64,000 bases of DNA from Neobacillus niacini NBRC 15566 (GTDB taxonomy: Bacteria > Bacillota > Bacilli > Bacillales > Cytobacillaceae), in the NCBI RefSeq assembly GCF_001591505.1, contig NZ_BCVA01000020.1, positions 1-64,000 on the forward strand. Reading direction: 5' to 3'. Each line of letters opens with the position of its first letter. Position 1 is the first letter of the stretch. The position numbers and the translations under genes are program-made. Under the pieces are notes generated by a model. It saw only the letters and a program-made list of their open reading frames with translations, searched no databases and was not told where the DNA came from. Positions 59,917 through 64,000 of this stretch are shown here, piece by piece.

Positions 59917-61800
59917 TTGGATAAACGATATTTTACAATTGGCATGGCAGGGCATATTGATCATGGTAAAACTTCATTAACAAAAGCCTTGACCAATGTG
60001 GATACAGATCGATTAAAAGAAGAAAAGGAACGGCAAATCTCGATCGAACTAGGATTTGCACCATTATATGAGGATCCTGAAATTCAAATTTCGGTGATTG
60101 ACGTTCCAGGCCATGAGCGCTTTATTCGACAAATGATCGCAGGGGTTGCTGGAATTGATTTAGTTGTATTGGTTGTTGCAGCAGATGAAGGTGTAATGCC
60201 GCAAACACGAGAACATCTAGATATTTTAAAATTCTTAGGTGTGAAAAACGGGATGATTGCGATTTCAAAAATTGACCGGGTCGATGAAGAATTTATTGAG
60301 CTTGTGAAAGATGATATTTTAGAAGAACTAACAGGTACGGTCTTTGAGGGAGCCCCGTTTGTGTTAGTGGACAGCCTCTCGAGAAAGGGTATTGAGGAAT
60401 TAAAAGATTTAATCATTACAACATTAAAAGAGCAAGAAATGAGAGATGCAAAAGGGGCCTTCCGTCTGCCGATTGATCAGGTGTTTACCGTAAAGGGGCA
60501 GGGGACTGTTGTTCGCGGAACTGTCTATGAAGGTACGGTAGAAGAGGGACAAACACTTAAGATCATGCCACGAGGTCTAGAAGTAAAAGCAAGGCAAATT
60601 CAGGTTCATCACAAGCAAGCGCAAAAAGCCTATGCCGGGCAGCGTACCGCCATTAATCTTTCAGGGGTTTCGAAAGAGGATTTAGAACGCGGTGATGTTT
60701 TGGTTTCATCCGAGCATTTTATTGTGACGAAAACAGTGGATGTTGCGATACGTGTAGTGGAGGATCTTGAACATTTGGTTAAACAAAGGATGCCGATTAA
60801 ACTCCATATTGGGACAACCGAGGTAATGGGACGTATCGTCTTTTTTGACAGAAATGAGCTTAAAGAAGAAAATGGTGAAATATTATGTCAGCTGCGTTTA
60901 GAGGAAGAAATTCTTACGAAGCGGGGCGATCGCTTTATTTTACGACGTCCAAGCCCTCAAGAAACGATCGGCGGCGGCTGGGTCATAGATCCTAGAGGAA
61001 ATAAATATCGATTTGGTAACCAAACGATTGAAGAATTGGAAAAGAAAAAAGTAGGTTCACCGAAGGAACGGATTACTGCAGCAATATTTGAAGCAAAAAG
61101 CTTAAATATCGGTGAATTAATAAAACGCACTGCACTGGATGAAGAAACCTTGAATGAGTTTCTAGCAGATGATCATTTTGTTTTCTACAACGCGAAAGAG
61201 TATACACTTAGAATGTTGATTAATTCCATCGAGGAAGACATCTATGATCGCCTGCAAGAATTCCATCAAACGCATTCGATGAAACTAGGTTTAAATAAGG
61301 CAGAGCTTTTGCAATCTATGCAAAAAAAATTCTCAAAATCGCTGCTGGATTATGTAGTTGAAAACGGGATTGCCAATGGCACGTTTAGACGAAAAGAGCA
61401 GTTTGTTTCCTTATCAGGCTTTGTTCCACATGTACCAAAAAGCTGGCAAAAGCGTGCGGATAACATGCTGAGTGAATTAAAGAAAGACGGGCTAAAGGTT
61501 CGCTATTATAAGGATTATTTTTCAGAATCCGGTATTCCTGACACGCTGGAGGCTGATTTGAGACGTTTTCTGGAGGAGCAAGAATTGGTGGTTCATTTGG
61601 ATGAGCAATTCGCTTATCATGGTGTTGTCTTTAAAGAGGCGGTCGAAAAACTCCAAGGTGGGACAGGTGAGGAGTTTGAAGTAGGCAATGCGAAAGAAAT
61701 TTTAGACCTTTCACGAAAATATATGATTCCATTTTTAGAAAAGTTAGATTCCAAGGGTCTGACAAAACGAGTTGAGAATAAACGAGTTTGGCAAAAATAA
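59917..61800 (+). CDS. selB: Selenocysteine-specific elongation factor SelB
   Basis: The 627-aa translational GTPase starts KRYFTIGMAGHIDHGKTS (G1 motif) and has DVPGHERF (G3) and SKID (G4), followed by two EF-Tu-like beta-barrels and C-terminal winged helices that read the SECIS element (about residues 400-627). It delivers Sec-tRNA to the ribosome at UGA. I take the TTG at 59917, after AGGTGG, as start; GTG 59908 is possible. No selA, selD or selC gene is in view, and I found no obvious selenoprotein with an in-frame UGA here. Confidence 0.88.
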   Translation: MDKRYFTIGMAGHIDHGKTSLTKALTNVDTDRLKEEKERQISIELGFAPLYEDPEIQISVIDVPGHERFIRQMIAGVAGIDLVVLVVAADEGVMPQTREHLDILKFLGVKNGMIAISKIDRVDEEFIELVKDDILEELTGTVFEGAPFVLVDSLSRKGIEELKDLIITTLKEQEMRDAKGAFRLPIDQVFTVKGQGTVVRGTVYEGTVEEGQTLKIMPRGLEVKARQIQVHHKQAQKAYAGQRTAINLSGVSKEDLERGDVLVSSEHFIVTKTVDVAIRVVEDLEHLVKQRMPIKLHIGTTEVMGRIVFFDRNELKEENGEILCQLRLEEEILTKRGDRFILRRPSPQETIGGGWVIDPRGNKYRFGNQTIEELEKKKVGSPKERITAAIFEAKSLNIGELIKRTALDEETLNEFLADDHFVFYNAKEYTLRMLINSIEEDIYDRLQEFHQTHSMKLGLNKAELLQSMQKKFSKSLLDYVVENGIANGTFRRKEQFVSLSGFVPHVPKSWQKRADNMLSELKKDGLKVRYYKDYFSESGIPDTLEADLRRFLEEQELVVHLDEQFAYHGVVFKEAVEKLQGGTGEEFEVGNAKEILDLSRKYMIPFLEKLDSKGLTKRVENKRVWQK

Positions 61801-61805
61801 GCAAT

Positions 61806-61841
61806 AAAAACCTCAATCCAAATTAACCGATTGAGGTTTTT
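61806..61841. terminator. Bidirectional terminator between selB and the TerD gene
   Basis: AAAAACCTCAAT pairs with ATTGAGGTTTTT over 12 bases and continues in TATTTTT. The genes converge here. Confidence 0.9.
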
Positions 61842-61845
61842 ATTT

Positions 61846-63312
61846 TTATGATAGAAACTCACCAGGATTCAAACCAAGCTCACGGCAAATATCGCTGACC
61901 ATTTGCATTTCATTGTGGTCAAAGTTGCCATCTGCATAACCAATAGCAATACAGTAACGAGCCACTAAACGGGCAATTTCAGGCTTCGTTCTTATTTTTC
62001 CAAGTGCACGGAAGGCTTCAGCTCTTCCAATCATACGATCGGCTTCAATACGGGACACAAAGTAATTAAATCGTTGAAGCACTTTATTACTGTCAAATAC
62101 GCGTAATTCTTCGCTGGAATGAATAAATTCCACCATTTTTTGTCTTTCCATAGCATCCAAGTAACCGTCTGCCATCGAAACTAATGCACAAGCGGCTACG
62201 ACCGCTTCTAATACGTCCTGACTCTTGTAACGATTAAACAATTCTTGTGCTTTTCTCTTGGATTGATTCGCCCATTCCGCGTAGTCCGTTTGGTTTGGGG
62301 ACCATGAGTTGCCACAGCTATTACATGTGAATTTCAACTGATTTTTCCCAATAAATCCTCCAAGCAAACCGACTGGCCCAAGAATTAAACCGCCAATCGC
62401 TGCTTTACCCAAACCAAATCCCTTTTGTCCAGTACGAATATTAGATGAACTACAGCGTGGACAATGAATATCATCTCCATATGTACGATTGGTGCTTCCA
62501 TGTGAGGTTTGGGTTGGATATCCAAAAGCTGGCTGAGAATAGGATGATTCCGGTTGTAAATGGATACTCTGCTGCTGTTGATTTTGTTGGTATGGGTTAG
62601 AGCTGTATGAATTTTGATTATAGGATGGTTGATTATTATATTGATTTTGGCTGCTATATTGGTTCTGATTGTTAAACTGATTTTGATGGTTGTTAAATAA
62701 ATTTTGTTGAACAGGCGGTGTGTTTGCCGGTGCCGGATCATCCACACTTACACCGAAATTGCCGCATAAAGCAGCTAGTCCACCTTGAAAACCACTGGCT
62801 ATCGCATTAAATTTCCATTCTCCGTTATGGCGGTAAAGTTCTGCTGCAACAATCGCGGTTTCAACAGTAAAGTCTCTGCCTAGGTTAAAACGAAGCAGCT
62901 CTTCATTCGTTTGTTCATTGTAAATGCGCACGTATGAATTAGAGATTTGTCCAAAATTCTGGTGCTTCATTTGTGCGTCATGAATCGTAATCGTGAATGC
63001 AATTCGGTGGATGTGGCTTGGCACTCTTTGCAAATCGATGCGGATTTGTTCGTCATCACGTTCGCCAGCTCCACTGCGGTTGTCCCCACTGTAATTTATT
63101 GAGCCATTGCCTCCAGATGGATTATTATAAAAAATAAAATCCTGGTCGCTTTGAACCTTTCCAGACGCTCCTAATAAAAAGGTGGAAGCATCTAAATCAA
63201 AGTTAGACCCATTATGTGCAATATCCCATCCTAAGCCAACGACAACATTCTGCAGACCAGGATGTGACTTTGTTAAATCAACTTTTTGTCCTTTACTAAG
63301 TGTAACTCCCAC
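61846..63312 (-). CDS. TerD-Q/N-rich linker-zinc ribbon-TerB fusion protein
   Basis: The 488-aa protein has four parts. Residues 1 to about 190 are a TerD domain (GVTLSKGQKVDLTK, NFDLDAST, GDNRSGAGERDDE) with calcium-binding-like acidic residues. Residues about 205-275 are a Gln/Asn-rich low-complexity linker. Residues about 282-340 have CPRC and CNSCG, a zinc ribbon. Residues about 360-488 are a TerB-like helical domain (VSMADGYLDAMERQKM, IGYADGNFDHNEMQ). I choose GTG 63312, eight bases after AGGAG; GTG 63321 is open too. TerD/TerB proteins belong to stress or chemical-defence systems. No other ter genes are nearby. Confidence 0.87.
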   Translation of the reverse strand: MGVTLSKGQKVDLTKSHPGLQNVVVGLGWDIAHNGSNFDLDASTFLLGASGKVQSDQDFIFYNNPSGGNGSINYSGDNRSGAGERDDEQIRIDLQRVPSHIHRIAFTITIHDAQMKHQNFGQISNSYVRIYNEQTNEELLRFNLGRDFTVETAIVAAELYRHNGEWKFNAIASGFQGGLAALCGNFGVSVDDPAPANTPPVQQNLFNNHQNQFNNQNQYSSQNQYNNQPSYNQNSYSSNPYQQNQQQQSIHLQPESSYSQPAFGYPTQTSHGSTNRTYGDDIHCPRCSSSNIRTGQKGFGLGKAAIGGLILGPVGLLGGFIGKNQLKFTCNSCGNSWSPNQTDYAEWANQSKRKAQELFNRYKSQDVLEAVVAACALVSMADGYLDAMERQKMVEFIHSSEELRVFDSNKVLQRFNYFVSRIEADRMIGRAEAFRALGKIRTKPEIARLVARYCIAIGYADGNFDHNEMQMVSDICRELGLNPGEFLS

Positions 63313-63537
63313 GTATTTCACTCCTAATCGTGTTTACTATTTTTATTTTATTATAAAGCAACCATTGTAGAAGAACGAATTCTTCACTGATATATTTCCT
63401 ACTGCTTACATTTACGTTAACTTGGCGAAAAAGTTTCAAAAATGTATATAGTAGTAAATAAGAAAAGTTTTTATACCCGTATCTTTTTATTCCACCTAAA
63501 CGTTTATAGTGTAGAGAGTGTTAAGGGAGTGAAAATA

Positions 63538-64000
63538 ATGTCAAACAAACTTAGCCTGTGCACCTTAGAGGCTGTGCAGCATGATGAAGGGTCTGAGGAT
63601 TCCACTTGGAATGAATATTATTTTAAACTGCAGAAGTATTGTCATTTTCTTACCCAGAGTAAATGGGATGGAGACGATTTAGCACAAGAGGCGTTGGTAA
63701 AGGCAATATCCTATTACAGCCAAGAGAGAATCACTCCGGCGTTATTAAATAAAATAGCACACAATCATTGGATGGATACACTTCGTAAAAGAAAGAACGA
63801 ACCATTCATTCATGAACAAATGCGTGAGGAGAACTATTTTTCAGCGGGGGATACGATTGCTTCAGTGGATTTGTTACTGGATACTTTTACTCCACGGCAG
63901 GCAATCATTTTTCTTTTAAAAGAAGCGTTTCAATATCAATCGAAGGAAATTGCAGAAATATTAAATACGACCGAAATGGCAGTAAAGGCGAGTCTTAACA
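63538..64000 (+). CDS. ECF-type sigma-70 factor, 5' part
   Basis: The visible 154 codons encode the start of a sigma-70 family factor. Region 2 is seen in DDLAQEALVKAISYY and region 4 in FTPRQAIIFLLKEAFQYQSKEIAEIL, followed by TTEMAVKASL, the helix-turn-helix. The layout is that of the small ECF group. GTTAAGGGAGTG precedes the ATG. The gene runs off the right edge, so any C-terminal extension or anti-sigma partner is unseen. Confidence 0.85.
   Translation, partial: MSNKLSLCTLEAVQHDEGSEDSTWNEYYFKLQKYCHFLTQSKWDGDDLAQEALVKAISYYSQERITPALLNKIAHNHWMDTLRKRKNEPFIHEQMREENYFSAGDTIASVDLLLDTFTPRQAIIFLLKEAFQYQSKEIAEILNTTEMAVKASLN

Noticed and set aside
17449..61800. Selenoprotein with in-frame TGA
   Set aside because: Because SelB is present I looked for genes that stop at TGA and continue in frame with conserved sequence, and saw none in the annotated set; this was by eye only.

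Overview
The window is one chromosomal stretch of a low-GC, spore-forming Gram-positive bacterium of the family Bacillaceae. The evidence is AGGAGG-type ribosome binding sites with many TTG and GTG starts, U-tailed hairpin terminators after most operons, and Bacillus-type gene families (DUF3231, YitT, PxpABC, LTA synthase, type II pantothenate kinase, Csp, SbcCD). I think a Neobacillus-like species is plausible, but no rRNA or tRNA gene lies here to settle it.

Layout. 1-2.8 kb: two small unknown ORFs, a manganese catalase, a DUF3231 protein, a 51-bp tandem repeat and a LysE-type exporter. 2.9-6.9 kb: a type IIS restriction-modification cassette of two D12-class adenine methyltransferases and an AlwI/BspD6I-family endonuclease. 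7-17.2 kb: housekeeping genes (LTA synthase, oligoendopeptidase F, VTT membrane protein, NhaC antiporter, 5-oxoprolinase PxpBAC, YitT).

17.4-40 kb is the accessory core: a large island that looks like a catabolic unit for an N-heteroaromatic (pyridine-type) or related carboxylate. It has a TetR regulator, DsrE, maleamate amidohydrolase and a DUF3891 HD-like protein. These are followed by a 74-aa protein, a zinc alcohol dehydrogenase, a two-subunit Rieske ring-hydroxylating oxygenase and a G3E metallo-GTPase. Next come a CoxG-like protein, maleate isomerase, a three-subunit molybdenum hydroxylase and a five-gene branched-chain-type ABC importer. A BenE-type symporter, an MFS carrier, XdhC- and MocA-type cofactor genes and aspartase complete it. 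The logic I infer is uptake, Mo-dependent hydroxylation, Rieske oxygenation plus dehydrogenation, ring opening to maleamate, then maleate and fumarate. The known ring-opening genes (NicC, NicX, NicD types) are absent. Matching dyads (GTTAGTG-N2-YACTAAC) precede the TetR gene and the Rieske operon, with a weaker relative before the CoxG operon, and suggest one TetR regulon.

40-64 kb returns mostly to core genome: asparagine synthetase AsnA, a PadR/HAAS/DUF4173 membrane operon with a perfect 12-bp-arm operator-like dyad, DinB, SDR and a soluble histidine kinase fused to an RsbR-like STAS module. Then follow an AIM24-type protein preceded by a candidate structured RNA, a SulP-ArsR pair, a B12-radical SAM protein, Csp and a MITE-like dispersed repeat. 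SbcDC, a second intergenic repeat block, a lipoprotein, CoaW, SelB, a TerD-zinc ribbon-TerB fusion and the start of an ECF-type sigma factor end the window.
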